Shown: positions 9,788 through 19,691, counted from the first letter of the stretch. The stretch is DNA of 64,000 nucleotides from Haladaptatus cibarius D43 (GCF_000710615.1 NZ_JDTH01000008.1:1-64000); one strand, 5' to 3'. Translations and numbers: made by a program. Notes: generated by a model not told the origin, from the letters alone.

Positions 9788-10879
9788 TCAATTCTCTCTG
9801 GTCGAGATTGCCCGCTTCCATATCTTTGCACTCTCGTTGATTTCGGATGCCAAACTCTCTGCCCGTTCAATCCCGACTGCTTCGAGTCCCGTAACGATAT
9901 TTGGTACGTTTTCGCCGTCCGCCAGGGCGTTGAGTCCAGACCCCTCAACGAACTCCATAACGTCTTCTTGTACATTTGAATCGCTGAACGCCTCTAGTGT
10001 TGTTTGATCTATTTCGAGTGGGAGGAAGTAGACCAACTCCCCGGATTTTACAACCTCTAACAAGTTCACGTTCTGTGCCGTGATTGCCTTCAGGTAGTCC
10101 TGTTCTGTGAACTGATCTGACCCCGCCATGATTTTATCCGCAGCAGTACCGAACTTCCCTTTCTCGTCGACGCGAGAGGTCGCTCGTCGAAAATCGATGA
10201 GTGCGATTAGGGGCATGAACGCTCGATATTCCTCGTCGTATCTGTCGTAGATATTCTGTTGAACCCACTCTTCGAGATCTGACTTTGTAGCATCACCGAG
10301 CCCCTCCTCCTCAACGACCCACGGGGGAATTACCCAGGTAAATGCCGAAACCGCTTGTGCGTCAAAATCGTCCCTGATTGCTCTCCGGATGAATCGAGAA
10401 TCGTTCTTTCCGCTGGTTGTCTCCCCCCCATCAGTCAATTCGTTCCCTTCACTGATGGTTTTCTCTACGTTTTGCGGTGGAAGTGGCGGTCCACTCTGGT
10501 TGGTGAAATTCAGCAACAAGAAGTGTGACGAGTCGGTTTGACTGTTCAGCAACGAATACGGATCGATATCCCGTGCCTCCAAGATTCGCGTCACTCGCGC
10601 GTATTCGGTGAGATCCTCCTCAGCATTACCCAACTCCCGGCGAAGTTCATTGTACTGCTCGTTGTCTTCCTCCGCCTTATTTGGTGATAGGAAATCAAGG
10701 AGCGCGAGACCATGTCGAGCGAGGGTGAAAATGGTACTCAGTACCGTTGTTGCCCCCAGAACTTCAGCTCGTGAATACCCGGTGTATCTCGGAGCGAAGA
10801 GAAGCGCGACGACGACGAAGACAATGATGGCGATGACGGTAACAACGAACCCGTTTCGCCGAGTCCACCACTTATCCAT
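9788..10879 (-). CDS. Membrane-anchored hypothetical protein beside CBASS
   Basis: 363 residues. Two hydrophobic segments near the N-terminus (about residues 12-31, VVTVIAIIVFVVVALLF, and about 40-62) would anchor it, leaving a charged cytoplasmic part of about 300 residues with an early coiled-coil-like stretch (YNELRRELGNAEEDLTEYAR). I recognise no catalytic motif in the remainder. It is divergent to the CBASS operon, with about 215 bp between the two starts, and may be an accessory or an unrelated neighbour. Regulation through the shared intergenic region is possible. Confidence 0.65.
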   Translation of the reverse strand: MDKWWTRRNGFVVTVIAIIVFVVVALLFAPRYTGYSRAEVLGATTVLSTIFTLARHGLALLDFLSPNKAEEDNEQYNELRRELGNAEEDLTEYARVTRILEARDIDPYSLLNSQTDSSHFLLLNFTNQSGPPLPPQNVEKTISEGNELTDGGETTSGKNDSRFIRRAIRDDFDAQAVSAFTWVIPPWVVEEEGLGDATKSDLEEWVQQNIYDRYDEEYRAFMPLIALIDFRRATSRVDEKGKFGTAADKIMAGSDQFTEQDYLKAITAQNVNLLEVVKSGELVYFLPLEIDQTTLEAFSDSNVQEDVMEFVEGSGLNALADGENVPNIVTGLEAVGIERAESLASEINESAKIWKRAISTREN

Positions 10880-11094
10880 CTACAGACAGGTTCGGGTACA
10901 GCTACTTGAATCACCCTACTTCCGTTGGTGCGGTAGACAAACTCCAAGCACTCCGGCGATGAGGTTCCACAAATCGATTGATTTCGACCAAGTTCCAACG
11001 CATATCCACGATACATACTCAATTGCACGGACTGACGTTCACTTACACCCCGCTTTCGTGAACGTTATTACGCAACACTGTTAGGTATTATCAC

Positions 11095-12228
11095 ATGGCA
11101 AGCCTTCCATCGCTGTTCGAGACGTTTCTCATGGGTATTCGTCCATCTGAACAGCACATTGAGGACTACAAACAGGGGCACGAAGCTTTGCGTACACTCC
11201 TCCGATCAGACGACACGGTCACGGACTTCTATGTTGGTGACTTTCTCCAAGGGAGTTACCGACGGTGGACTGCCGTTCGCCCGATCGGAGACGAGAAATC
11301 GGATGTTGACATCGTTCTGGTGACGGATTTGGACAAAGAGGAAGTGACTCCGGAAGAGGCGATGGCGAAGTGTGAACCATTCCTCGAGGAGCACTACGAT
11401 GGGCAGTGGTCTAAAAAAGACCGAGCCTACCAGATCGAGCAAGATGATGTCGAAATCGACCTCGTCTTGACTGCCGCTCCCAGCGAGGCGGCGAAGGACG
11501 CAGTCCGACCGGACGGATCAATAGGCCAGTTGGCAGTCGGAGAGGGACTAGATATCGAACAAGGAGTGAATATCAATCAGTCGAGTGAGGTGGCAGAGGC
11601 GTTTGGACTGACATTTAACGCACACGATGAGGAGTGGAGAGACGAACCACTCGATATTCCCGATCGTCGACTTGACGAATGGGATTGTACCCATCCTCTC
11701 GCGACCATTGAGTGGAGCTACAAGAAAAACGACCGTACCGATGGGTACTACGTGAACGTTGTGAAGGCCATCAAGTGGTGGCGGCGGACGCAAGTCACGG
11801 AACCAGTGCGGCCGAGGGGGTACCCTCTTGAACATCTCGTCGGTGAGTGTTGCCCCGATGAGATTGACTCGGTCGCAGAGGGAATCTGCCTGACCTTCGA
11901 GACAATCGAGCAGCGGTTTGCGACCGAAGGGATAAACGAAGAATCCCCAACCCTTCCAGCTCGTGGGCTCCCCGATATCGACGTCTTCGCTCGAATCGAT
12001 GGCGAAGACTTCGCTACGTTCCACGATGCCGCATCTGACGCTGCGACACTGTCACGGGAAGCACTTGACGAGGACAATAAGTCAACATCGCGTGAATTGT
12101 GGCACGAACTCCTCGGCGAAGAATTCCCCGAGTATGGGTCGGACGATTCGGACGACGATGGTGAGCGTGCAGTCAATTTCAACACAACCTCGCGACGGAC
12201 GAACGTTACCGAGCATCGGTTTGCCTAA
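11095..12228 (+). CDS. CD-NTase (cGAS/DncV-like nucleotidyltransferase) of CBASS
   Basis: 377 residues. The nucleotidyltransferase signature is clear: the GS loop LQGSYRR (G53-S54), then KSDVDIVLV with D70 and D72, and the third acid D122 in EIDLVLT. CD-NTases are activated by phage infection and make a cyclic di- or trinucleotide second messenger. It is the first gene of a three-gene operon with an E2/E1/JAB protein (14 bp downstream) and a TIR-SAVED effector, the layout of type II CBASS. In such systems the enzyme is primed by conjugation through its own C-terminus, here ending in HRFA. Which nucleotide is made cannot be read from the sequence. Confidence 0.88.
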   Translation: MASLPSLFETFLMGIRPSEQHIEDYKQGHEALRTLLRSDDTVTDFYVGDFLQGSYRRWTAVRPIGDEKSDVDIVLVTDLDKEEVTPEEAMAKCEPFLEEHYDGQWSKKDRAYQIEQDDVEIDLVLTAAPSEAAKDAVRPDGSIGQLAVGEGLDIEQGVNINQSSEVAEAFGLTFNAHDEEWRDEPLDIPDRRLDEWDCTHPLATIEWSYKKNDRTDGYYVNVVKAIKWWRRTQVTEPVRPRGYPLEHLVGECCPDEIDSVAEGICLTFETIEQRFATEGINEESPTLPARGLPDIDVFARIDGEDFATFHDAASDAATLSREALDEDNKSTSRELWHELLGEEFPEYGSDDSDDDGERAVNFNTTSRRTNVTEHRFA

Positions 12229-12242
12229 TCTCTCACCGAAGA

Positions 12243-14609
12243 ATGCCACCATCAGAGATCACTACAGCTGTCGCTGCTCTCGATTCACTTGACGGTGTCA
12301 CTGTCCTCGAGAGCCCATGCTCGAGCGACGATGGTTCACGCTGGATTCTCAAGGTCCAGCTCCGACCAGATAATATACAATCGGACTCAAAGATACCACC
12401 AGAAACCACATGGTATGTCCACATCGGGTCGGGATATCCAGGGGGGGCTGTTCGAATTTATCCCGCGAAAGAGGACGGTATCACATTGACGTATCCCCAT
12501 CAACGCCTCAACGTATCGGGAGACGAAGACAACCCATGGCGTGACGGAAACCTGTGTGTTGCTCGCTACGGACATGTTATTGGCCGATCAGGTGCGACCG
12601 GGGAACCGACTTCGGCAAGTGAACGACTGCGATGGTATCTTGACCGTGCCCTGTCGTGGTTAGAAGCTGCGTCCAGGGGGGAGCTTCGGCAAGACGGGGA
12701 GCCCTATGAACTGCCCGAATTCAGAACAAATACCGGCCCTTTAACTCAGGTTGGATTCAACGAAACCTCAGATTCAATTGAGCAGTGGCGACACGAGTTC
12801 GGGAACTGGGGTTCAGTTGACCTCGTGCAACTTTCAGAGCCGTCTGGCGTTTTCCTGACTCGAACGTTCCAAAGCGAAGAGGGGGAAGTTGTATATGAGT
12901 CAGAGTGGGGTGGTTACGTCACATCTCACACTGCGTCAGTGGTTCGGGGCGCGTGGCTACTGTTGGAGGAAGCACCGATAGAACCTCCGTGGAAAGCGCC
13001 GGAGACGTGGGCGGATTTGGAATCATTGCTTGAGGGAACAGCCGTGGACCTGTACGAGCTTCGCGTCCACATCGACTCAGTCTTCGAAGGCGATTCGCTC
13101 AACTGTCTCCTACTCGGATTTCCGATTCCGAGCGAAGTTGGTGGGGAACCCGAACTCGTCCATTGGCAAGCACTCAAGCTTCCTGACCTGACACCGATAT
13201 CTGAAGTACCGGGATTCGGTAGGGAAACAGCTCGTAACAAAGAGTATGGGGCGAGGGTGGATCTGGCCCAGGATTCAATTTGCTGGTTGGATTCAGATAA
13301 TTGGGCTCATGATCAGCTTTCACGGCGGGGACACGTCCATACGTCGCTCCGCGACGCCAGAGTCCTCCTCATCGGGGCAGGTGCCCTAGGAAGTACCGTT
13401 GCGGAGAGTCTAGTCCGCGACGGGTGTCGTAATTTAACCATCGTCGATGGTGAGAGGCTCGAAATAGGGAATCTATCGAGGCACACTCTGACACTCCCCG
13501 ATCTGAAAAGGAGTAAGGCAGAAGCACTTGCTGCTCACCTCAACACTATCTCACCCCATGTGAGCGCAGTGGGCCTCTCCGAAGCGTTTCCCATGGACGG
13601 ATGTCGGGTAGAGACCATCGGGTCGGTAGATATCGCGATTGACTGCACAGCTTCGGACACCGTTCTCCACGCCCTCAATTCGATTCAGTGGGAACAGCCA
13701 GTCCTCTTCTGCTCGGCGTCTATGGGCCGACGTGGGGACCGTCTGTTCTACTTTGCCGCCTACTCTTCAAATTTCCCATCCGAGGAATTTCGAGCGCGGT
13801 ATGAGCTGTGGGGGTTACAAGAGCGAATCGAGTGGCAACCGGGAGAAGACGAAGTTCCCGAGCGCGTGGGCTGCTGGCACCCAGCGTCTGTAATCCGAAT
13901 GGATCGTGTGATGACGTGGGCAGGTACGATTACGCGTCTCCTCGATCAAGACACGGCGCTAGGTCTCGGCGGAACTGAGTTCAGAGTGTTCGAAACGGGT
14001 ACCGATAGCTCGCCCACGGTTTCAGAGAGGGAGTCTCCGTTTCGGGCATTAGTACGATGGGCCGCCCCAGATTCAGGCGTCTCGGTTCAAATAACTGCAT
14101 CGTGCCTCAAGGCAATGGTTGACCTCTGCACTGATGCAGACTCTCTGGAAACGGGTGGCATCTTGGCAGGGACAGCTCTTGACGAATCGACTGCGCTCAT
14201 TGTTCGTGCGAGAGACCCGCCACGTGATTCCACTCAGAGCCCCACGGCATTTCATCGAGGTACCGAAGGCGTCGACGAGTGGCTACGAGAAGCACGTGAC
14301 AGCATGGGCATCCACTACCTTGGAGATTGGCACTATCACCCTTCAGAACCTCCGGTTATGAGTAGCCCCGACCGCACAGAGATGGAGACGATAGCCGGCT
14401 CAGAGTCGTACAGTTGTCCACACCCAATACTGTTCATCGTCGGAGGCCACGCGTCAGACGAGTTCACCATTCGAGCGTATCTTTTCCACCGGGGTCAGGA
14501 CTACGAAGAACTTGAGTACGTGGAGACTCGGGAGCGATCGGACAGCCGTTCCGGTGATGTGGAATTGAACATCGTTTTCCCGAATTCACGAGAAGGTGAG
14601 GTCGAATGA
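12243..14609 (+). CDS. Fused E2-E1-JAB protein (Cap2 and Cap3 in one chain) of CBASS
   Basis: 788 residues in three parts. Residues 1-150 look like an E2 fold with a catalytic Cys at 105 in DGNLCVARYG. Residues about 365-600 are a ThiF/E1 domain: ARVLLIGAGALGSTVAES is the Rossmann nucleotide loop, followed by VDGERLEIGNLSRH, and a Cys near 541 (RVGCWHP) is a candidate thioester site. Residues about 625-760 form a JAB/JAMM isopeptidase with ETGGILAG and the zinc motif WHYHPSEPPVMSSPD. In bacterial CBASS the E1-E2 protein Cap2 attaches the CD-NTase C-terminus to targets and a separate Cap3 removes it. Here both activities sit on one polypeptide. The stop codon overlaps the next start (ATGA). 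Confidence 0.88.
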   Translation: MPPSEITTAVAALDSLDGVTVLESPCSSDDGSRWILKVQLRPDNIQSDSKIPPETTWYVHIGSGYPGGAVRIYPAKEDGITLTYPHQRLNVSGDEDNPWRDGNLCVARYGHVIGRSGATGEPTSASERLRWYLDRALSWLEAASRGELRQDGEPYELPEFRTNTGPLTQVGFNETSDSIEQWRHEFGNWGSVDLVQLSEPSGVFLTRTFQSEEGEVVYESEWGGYVTSHTASVVRGAWLLLEEAPIEPPWKAPETWADLESLLEGTAVDLYELRVHIDSVFEGDSLNCLLLGFPIPSEVGGEPELVHWQALKLPDLTPISEVPGFGRETARNKEYGARVDLAQDSICWLDSDNWAHDQLSRRGHVHTSLRDARVLLIGAGALGSTVAESLVRDGCRNLTIVDGERLEIGNLSRHTLTLPDLKRSKAEALAAHLNTISPHVSAVGLSEAFPMDGCRVETIGSVDIAIDCTASDTVLHALNSIQWEQPVLFCSASMGRRGDRLFYFAAYSSNFPSEEFRARYELWGLQERIEWQPGEDEVPERVGCWHPASVIRMDRVMTWAGTITRLLDQDTALGLGGTEFRVFETGTDSSPTVSERESPFRALVRWAAPDSGVSVQITASCLKAMVDLCTDADSLETGGILAGTALDESTALIVRARDPPRDSTQSPTAFHRGTEGVDEWLREARDSMGIHYLGDWHYHPSEPPVMSSPDRTEMETIAGSESYSCPHPILFIVGGHASDEFTIRAYLFHRGQDYEELEYVETRERSDSRSGDVELNIVFPNSREGEVE

Positions 14610-15895
14610 CAAACCCGCAAGGTAAGATGTTCATCAGCTACAAACACTCCCAGCAACCGCTGGCAGAGGGACTAGAGATGGCTTTGCGGGAACACGGAGT
14701 CCCCGTCTGGCGCGACGTTCACGAGATAGGGCCAGACCCGTTGGAGCAGCAAATTCGGGAGGACTTGGCGGACCCGAACCTCGCAGGCGGCATCGCCGTC
14801 GTAAGTGAAGACGTCTCTGAGTCATCCATCATTCTTGAGGTAGAACTCCCGGCGCTTCGTGAACGGTGTGACGACGAGGACTTCTTCGTCGTTGTCGCTC
14901 TGTGTCCGGGGCTAGGGCACACCGAAGCAAAAACGATTCTCGCACAAGCAGACTCGCCTCGTGACTTCTCACATTGGTTCATGGAATCGATAGAGGTCGA
15001 ATCCAATGGGGAGGAGCCCACTTCCATACTCGATCACGTCGTCGATGCTGTGACGAGCGTCGTTCCGGGAACTCAGCGAACAAACAATCAATCACCGGCA
15101 TTCGACCAAGTCGTCACTGCTGTACTGGAGCGACGCCTCCAATGTGTTGAGAGTAACCTTTCTGATGACCAACCTATCGACTGTACTCTGGATACGTATC
15201 CACACCCCTCGTACGAGCCGCAGTTCGCACTGAACATCGACTGGTCGCCACACTTCGACGGCACCATCCCGAAGAAATCGATTTGGAACGATCGGCTCCT
15301 GCCCGCTCTGCGCCAATCAGTAGACTATCTACAAGACCGAGCTCCTGGTCGAGAACTTCGGTTCCGGGGACGAGCACATCTACCGGCTGCGTTCTCTCTG
15401 GGACACTGTCTCCAAGAGTCACGTGGAATCGCAGCCGCGTGGTTGCAGGGACAGCAGAGTGATTTCACGCCATGGCGAATAGATACGTCCCACGAAGAGA
15501 GTCGTCTACAATGTGATTTCGAGCATTTAGATACGACTGCTTCACACCTTGCTGTGATGGTCAGTATCGTCGACGACGTGCGTCCAGAAGTCGGGAGAGT
15601 GAAATCAGAGTTACCTCCGCTCAACGGGATGGTCGAATTCAGGCACGAGCAGAGCGGTGAGAAGAGGCTAACTGCTCCGAAAGCGTCCCATGTCGCACAC
15701 GTATTTGAAGAGCAGCTTCGTGATGTATTGAATCGAGTGTCGAAGACCTCGATGATTCATCTATTCATGGCAACTCCTGTAGGCCTCGCATTCCTCCTCG
15801 GTCAGAAGACGAACACTCTACCCCCGATCCAGACGTACTGTCTCAGTACAACGGATTCCGGGAGGGCGTACGAGCCTGTGGCCTTATTGAAGTAG
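14606..15895 (+). CDS. TIR-SAVED effector of CBASS
   Basis: 429 residues. The N-terminal 125 residues are a TIR domain: KMFISYKHSQ, VPVWRDVHEIG, then GGIAVVSEDVSESSII and a Glu (78 or 80 in LEVELPAL) in the position of the NADase catalytic Glu. The C-terminal half has the features of a SAVED domain, with a buried strand MIHLFMATPVGLAFLLGQ near the end. In known TIR-SAVED proteins cyclic nucleotide binding assembles the TIR domains into an active NAD-cleaving filament that kills the infected cell. Translation is coupled to the upstream gene by a 4-bp overlap. It is the terminal toxin of the operon. Confidence 0.88.
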   Translation: MTNPQGKMFISYKHSQQPLAEGLEMALREHGVPVWRDVHEIGPDPLEQQIREDLADPNLAGGIAVVSEDVSESSIILEVELPALRERCDDEDFFVVVALCPGLGHTEAKTILAQADSPRDFSHWFMESIEVESNGEEPTSILDHVVDAVTSVVPGTQRTNNQSPAFDQVVTAVLERRLQCVESNLSDDQPIDCTLDTYPHPSYEPQFALNIDWSPHFDGTIPKKSIWNDRLLPALRQSVDYLQDRAPGRELRFRGRAHLPAAFSLGHCLQESRGIAAAWLQGQQSDFTPWRIDTSHEESRLQCDFEHLDTTASHLAVMVSIVDDVRPEVGRVKSELPPLNGMVEFRHEQSGEKRLTAPKASHVAHVFEEQLRDVLNRVSKTSMIHLFMATPVGLAFLLGQKTNTLPPIQTYCLSTTDSGRAYEPVALLK

Positions 15896-16239
15896 AGTTC
15901 TGGCGCAAAGCAATCAGACTGATCAGGGATTCTATCTAACATCTTTTGGCCTCTTGAGTTGACCGAGTGCTCAAGGCATCACCGTCGACGGTAACCGGAA
16001 GCACACGGAGGACATCGTCAGCTGGGGGAGCCGTTGTCGATAGCGTGGTCGTCGTTCGAATCGCGCGGCAAGGTGTCGTAGAATCACCGTCCGACTGTCA
16101 AAATATAAACGCCCAACCAGAAGTCGGTTAAAATGAACAATCCTCCGGGACGTCTCGTTTGTCAGCTTCTGGGCGGGAACTGCCGCAGAATTCAAATCGT
16201 AGAACTGTTGATTCACCAGCGGTAGACTCTTGATAACAG
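15896..16239. other. Intergenic stretch after CBASS
   Basis: About 340 bp without a convincing gene. Open frames on both strands have no recognisable motif. The AT-rich run near 16100 (CAAAATATAAACGCCC) is TATA-like on the plus strand but lies about 130 bp before the next start. Confidence 0.35.
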
Positions 16240-16704
16240 ATGCTCCGACCATCCAAAGAGACCCTCAACCTAACACCAGATCAGTGTGAGCGGGCAGTGC
16301 GACTCGCAATGCGGATGCGTGATGACGACTCATATGTCGAGTCTCCCGCTGACCTTGTGGATTCGTGGGAAGAGCCGGATACCACGATCGATCGAGACCG
16401 AAAAGTGAAACGGTTCGACCAAACGGAAGCGTATATCTCTCCCTCAGCAATTGTCGGATCACTCGGGATGTCTCACCGATTAGAACGGAACCGAATCAAG
16501 AAGATACTGGGGTGTATGCTCAACAACGAGTACGAAGTAGAGCACTCCATTCCACCGAGCCTGCAACGGCGCAACGACAAGTTCTACGTGGGGTCAGACG
16601 GTCACCACCGCTGTATGGTTGCGAAAGCAATCGGCTTGGACGAATTGTACGTTCAGTACGAAACTGTCCCCCAGGAACTCCTCGTACCGTCACCTAAGGA
16701 GTAG
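16240..16704 (+). CDS. ParB/sulfiredoxin-fold protein
   Basis: 154 residues. The C-terminal half has the ParB-like nuclease signature VGSDGHHRCMVAKAIGL (about residues 122-138), the G-x-H-R loop that binds nucleotide in ParB/Srx proteins. The N-terminal half (residues 1-80) is unassigned, and there is no helix-turn-helix, so this is not a full partition ParB. Single-domain versions occur in mobile elements and beside defence genes, as DNA-acting or nucleotide-using enzymes. It follows CBASS after about 340 bp and stands alone. A role in the CBASS response is only suggested by position. Confidence 0.65.
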   Translation: MLRPSKETLNLTPDQCERAVRLAMRMRDDDSYVESPADLVDSWEEPDTTIDRDRKVKRFDQTEAYISPSAIVGSLGMSHRLERNRIKKILGCMLNNEYEVEHSIPPSLQRRNDKFYVGSDGHHRCMVAKAIGLDELYVQYETVPQELLVPSPKE

Positions 16705-17118
16705 CTGACCACCCGGAGTTCGTGGGGAGCTGATTCGAAAACCCGTGAACTAATCGTCATACTTGAACCGGAAACCCTCACCACCAAGGTGATAGAACCC
16801 TAGAAAATATGACCACTTGTCGGTCCTGACTGCTGATGAAGCGACTGGTTTCATCTCCTCACCGAATGTTCTATACGAGTGATGAGCGACTGAGAGCACG
16901 GATAACCCGGTACGAGAGTGGAGATGCTATCGGCCTCAACAGAGTTCACACATCCTTTCGGTTCTTGAAACTTACAGACTGTTTTAATCGGTGAATGTGA
17001 CGTCTGCAGAAATTTCACAAACTTAGCAGCAATTCCCCTTCTCGAGTTTTCTGTACACCTCGTTTCATCAGCACGAATTACTTGTCTGAATAAATTGTAG
17101 AGGAGTAGCCGTTACCTG
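16705..17118. other. Intergenic stretch with a possible gene remnant
   Basis: No full gene. On the minus strand a short frame ending at 16750 reads WSYFLGFYHLGGEGFRFKYD before its stop and continues upstream for some 50 codons, which looks like a decayed 3' end of a gene I cannot name. The rest is AT-richer and non-coding, and carries the end of the convergent integrase gene on the right. Confidence 0.35.
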
Positions 17119-18249
17119 TTATCCTTTATCTGTACCCCGCGTACTATCGATCACGTCACTGATCTCACCTGCCTCGATATGCGAGTAACTCTTGTTCGTG
17201 ATCGCAATCGACGAGTGACGAAGCGCGGCCTGGGCATCAGGCGGATTCGTCCGGTACAATTCATCTCCGAGCCCACGACGAGCGCCGTGCGGTTTGAGGT
17301 ACTCACCCTCTACACCGAGTTCAGCCTCTTCACAAAGCCGTTTCATGAGCGACCGTGCTCCTTCCGTCGAAATCGCAGGGAGTACAACCCCTTTTTCACG
17401 AATTACAGCGTCAATATCCTCGTCTTCGGCCTCGACATCCGGCACCTGCGACCGAACAGCGCTGTATTTCGACGGTGCATGCTCGGTCGGGAACAACGGA
17501 ACCTCTGGCATTGCCGGGTCAAGTTCGTCTCTCCATCGTCGCAGTGGTTTCTGTGCGACTTCGGGAAGTGGCGCGTACTCGTACTCCTGACTCTTGCCGA
17601 GGACGCGAAGCGCTCCGTTCGCCCAGTCCACGTCGGCCCATGTCGCACCGTCTCGGCGGTTGTCCTTCGGATGGGAGAAGACTTCTGCACCGCGAACGCC
17701 CGTGTGCGCGAGGAGAGCGACGAGAGCGTGCTGTCGAAATCGTTTGCGCTTCTCACCCTTGTTTCCGGATTCGATGGCGTCGAGTGCACACCGGCGAAGA
17801 AACGATTCGAGCTGGCGACGGTCGTCCGGACTCCAGAACTGCTGGGTGTCTTTCGTTCCGGGATCGTCAGGGAGTTCTTCGAGGGCGATTTCGTCTTCTG
17901 CCGGATTCGAGCCGAGAAGTTGGTCGCGGGAACACCATGTCAGAAACGCGCGCACGTAGGCATAGTACGTAGTGGCGGTACTGGCGGCGTACTCGTCCTG
18001 TCGAACTTTCGTCTTCAGATGACGGGCGTAGTGTCGGAGATGGACGGGTTCGATTGCTTCGAGTGCCGTGACGTTCTCCTCTTGGTCGAGCCAGTTCGCC
18101 CAGCGTCGAATGACTGACTCGGCGTTCGAGACGTAGTTGCCTGCGCCGGTACTCTCCGGATTGGCGACGGCTTTGCTTTTGATGTAGTCGGTGAGGGCGT
18201 CTTCGACGGTCGTTTCCCCGGGGTATGAGGCGTCCTTTGGGGGTTGCAC
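17119..18249 (-). CDS. XerC/D-like tyrosine recombinase
   Basis: 376 residues from a GTG start. It has both domains: an N-terminal SAM-like core-binding domain (about residues 12-110) and a catalytic domain with Arg in HTGVRGAEVF, the box HGARR, a second His in ALRHSSI and the nucleophile Tyr in KSYSHIE. Haloarchaeal plasmids and islands use such enzymes for dimer resolution or for site-specific integration. The gene stands apart from its neighbours, with non-coding DNA on both sides. No attachment-site duplication was found by eye. Confidence 0.85.
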   Translation of the reverse strand: MQPPKDASYPGETTVEDALTDYIKSKAVANPESTGAGNYVSNAESVIRRWANWLDQEENVTALEAIEPVHLRHYARHLKTKVRQDEYAASTATTYYAYVRAFLTWCSRDQLLGSNPAEDEIALEELPDDPGTKDTQQFWSPDDRRQLESFLRRCALDAIESGNKGEKRKRFRQHALVALLAHTGVRGAEVFSHPKDNRRDGATWADVDWANGALRVLGKSQEYEYAPLPEVAQKPLRRWRDELDPAMPEVPLFPTEHAPSKYSAVRSQVPDVEAEDEDIDAVIREKGVVLPAISTEGARSLMKRLCEEAELGVEGEYLKPHGARRGLGDELYRTNPPDAQAALRHSSIAITNKSYSHIEAGEISDVIDSTRGTDKG

Positions 18250-18604
18250 GGTTCGTGTTGTTTGTACGGCATGGGGGTGCTATTAATGGCTTGGTATTAT
18301 GGTTCTAATGCAAAGTGGAATATCAACGGCGATTTGTGACCAAAATCGCAAGAAGGCATTGACTTCTTCAACTAGTAAACTACATAAAGGTATACAGAAC
18401 ATTGGCCTGTAGAAGATCCACAGTTTCGGAGGATAGGCTTTTTCACGTGTTTTCCGGGCCAATCGTGGCTCGAATGGGCTACGTTAGTGAGGTCTCAGCT
18501 ACACTTCTCGGATTAATCTTAGCAAGTGAGCGAAAACGCGTCAGATTACGAGGTCTCGCAGAGCGTCACCACTCACGATGGGCGGCCCAAGTCGGCATTA
18601 AGCG
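18250..18604. other. Intergenic stretch
   Basis: About 350 bp between the recombinase start and the end of a transposase remnant. A short AT-rich run (about 18290-18390) probably holds the recombinase promoter. Short plus-strand frames (18402-18608) have no recognisable content. Confidence 0.35.
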
Positions 18605-19520
18605 TTAATCTGGCAGGATCAATGCTGAACAAATCAACTCAACACACTCACCAGCCGTCAGAACTGGGGCACAATCCAACTCTCCACCGACACCTGCCTT
18701 CAACAGAAAATCGGTAAGCCGCCGGATGTTGTGCAGCAGCACCGCGAACACGAAGTAGAACGTTCGGACGCGATAGTCTTTCGAGGACGTTTTCGCCAAG
18801 AAGTCATTCTTGATGCTCTTGTACTCGCTTTCGATCTGCCAGCGCGAGCGATATTGTCGACAGAATGCCTCTGCCTGTTCAGGACTACTGTCGCGTTCGT
18901 CGTGAACACTGCTGTCCCACTCCCTTTTGTCGAGGATACGTAGAGGAACCGCATCGCGTGTGACCCATGTTTGACGCGGACCGACGCCGATTCGACGGCG
19001 ACATCTTGTCCGTCTGCTTCCATCGTCTCAATGACCGTTTGCTCGGGGCTGAACGTCCGCTCCGGAATGAGGTACTCGACAGCCAGATTTGAGCGTCGGT
19101 GAACGTGGTGCAACTCTCTGGGTCGTCATCTTCAAACAGCGTCGGTTCAATTTCCTGTAGCGGACGAACCTCAGGAGCGTAGAAATTTGCCTCATGAACC
19201 TCCCAGACGGGAGCGTGGACACCATTGGTCACGAAGCCGCGACCTTCCTCGTCGAATCGATTGAGTCACGTGCGTAAAAGGACTGACTCATCAGGGATTC
19301 GCTTCAGCCCAAAAACTTCCGCAAGTTCTTGCTGGCGCGTCAATGATCGGTAACTCTCTCCAGTGATTTCTCGATAGCAGAACAGCTTGACCATGCCGCG
19401 AAACGAATACAATGAGGGATGCCACTCGGGGTATTGATCCTCGGAAAATGAGAATGGGTGGTCGAATGCTGCAAACCCTCTGTAGAGACTGGTTCCCCGT
19501 TCTAGACGTGTTCGGTCTCG
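18605..19520 (-). pseudogene. Decayed IS4-like (DDE) transposase
   Basis: Pieces of one transposase can be read in different minus-strand frames: near 19425-19260 WHPSLYSFRGMVKLFCYRE then RQQELAEVFGLKRIPDESVL; near 19200-19090 FYAPEVRPLQEIEPTLFED; near 18850-18620 RWQIESEYKSIK then KDYRVRTFYFVFAVLLHNI. YRxRWQIESEYKSIK-type boxes are the Y-R-E region of IS4-family DDE transposases. At least three frame changes and an in-frame stop disrupt it, so it is inactive. Terminal repeats could not be matched with certainty, although a long palindrome lies about 130 bp to the right. Confidence 0.7.
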
Positions 19521-19653
19521 CTATTGGCAGAAACGAGACCGTTGAAGACTCGGACACCATACTCAAGAGTAACATCGACAGACGAAACGGGGATGGCGAG
19601 CAAAAACCGGTTTACCGGACTCAAGAGTAATCGAGAATACGCGGCGTTCTTTC

Positions 19654-19691
19654 TGAACCGCCTCAGTGTTCATGAACGCTGAGACGGTTCA
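19654..19691. repeat. 38-bp near-perfect palindrome
   Basis: Two 19-bp arms starting TGAACCGCCTCAG and ending CTGAGACGGTTCA meet at the centre GTTCATGAAC; 17 of 19 positions pair. It sits between the decayed transposase and the citrate synthase genes. It could be a resolved insertion-sequence end (two terminal repeats head to head), a strong hairpin terminator or an operator. Confidence 0.7.

Noticed and set aside
14634-15624. Antisense ORFs inside the TIR-SAVED gene
   Set aside because: They are Arg/Ser-rich shadows of the well-supported plus-strand gene.
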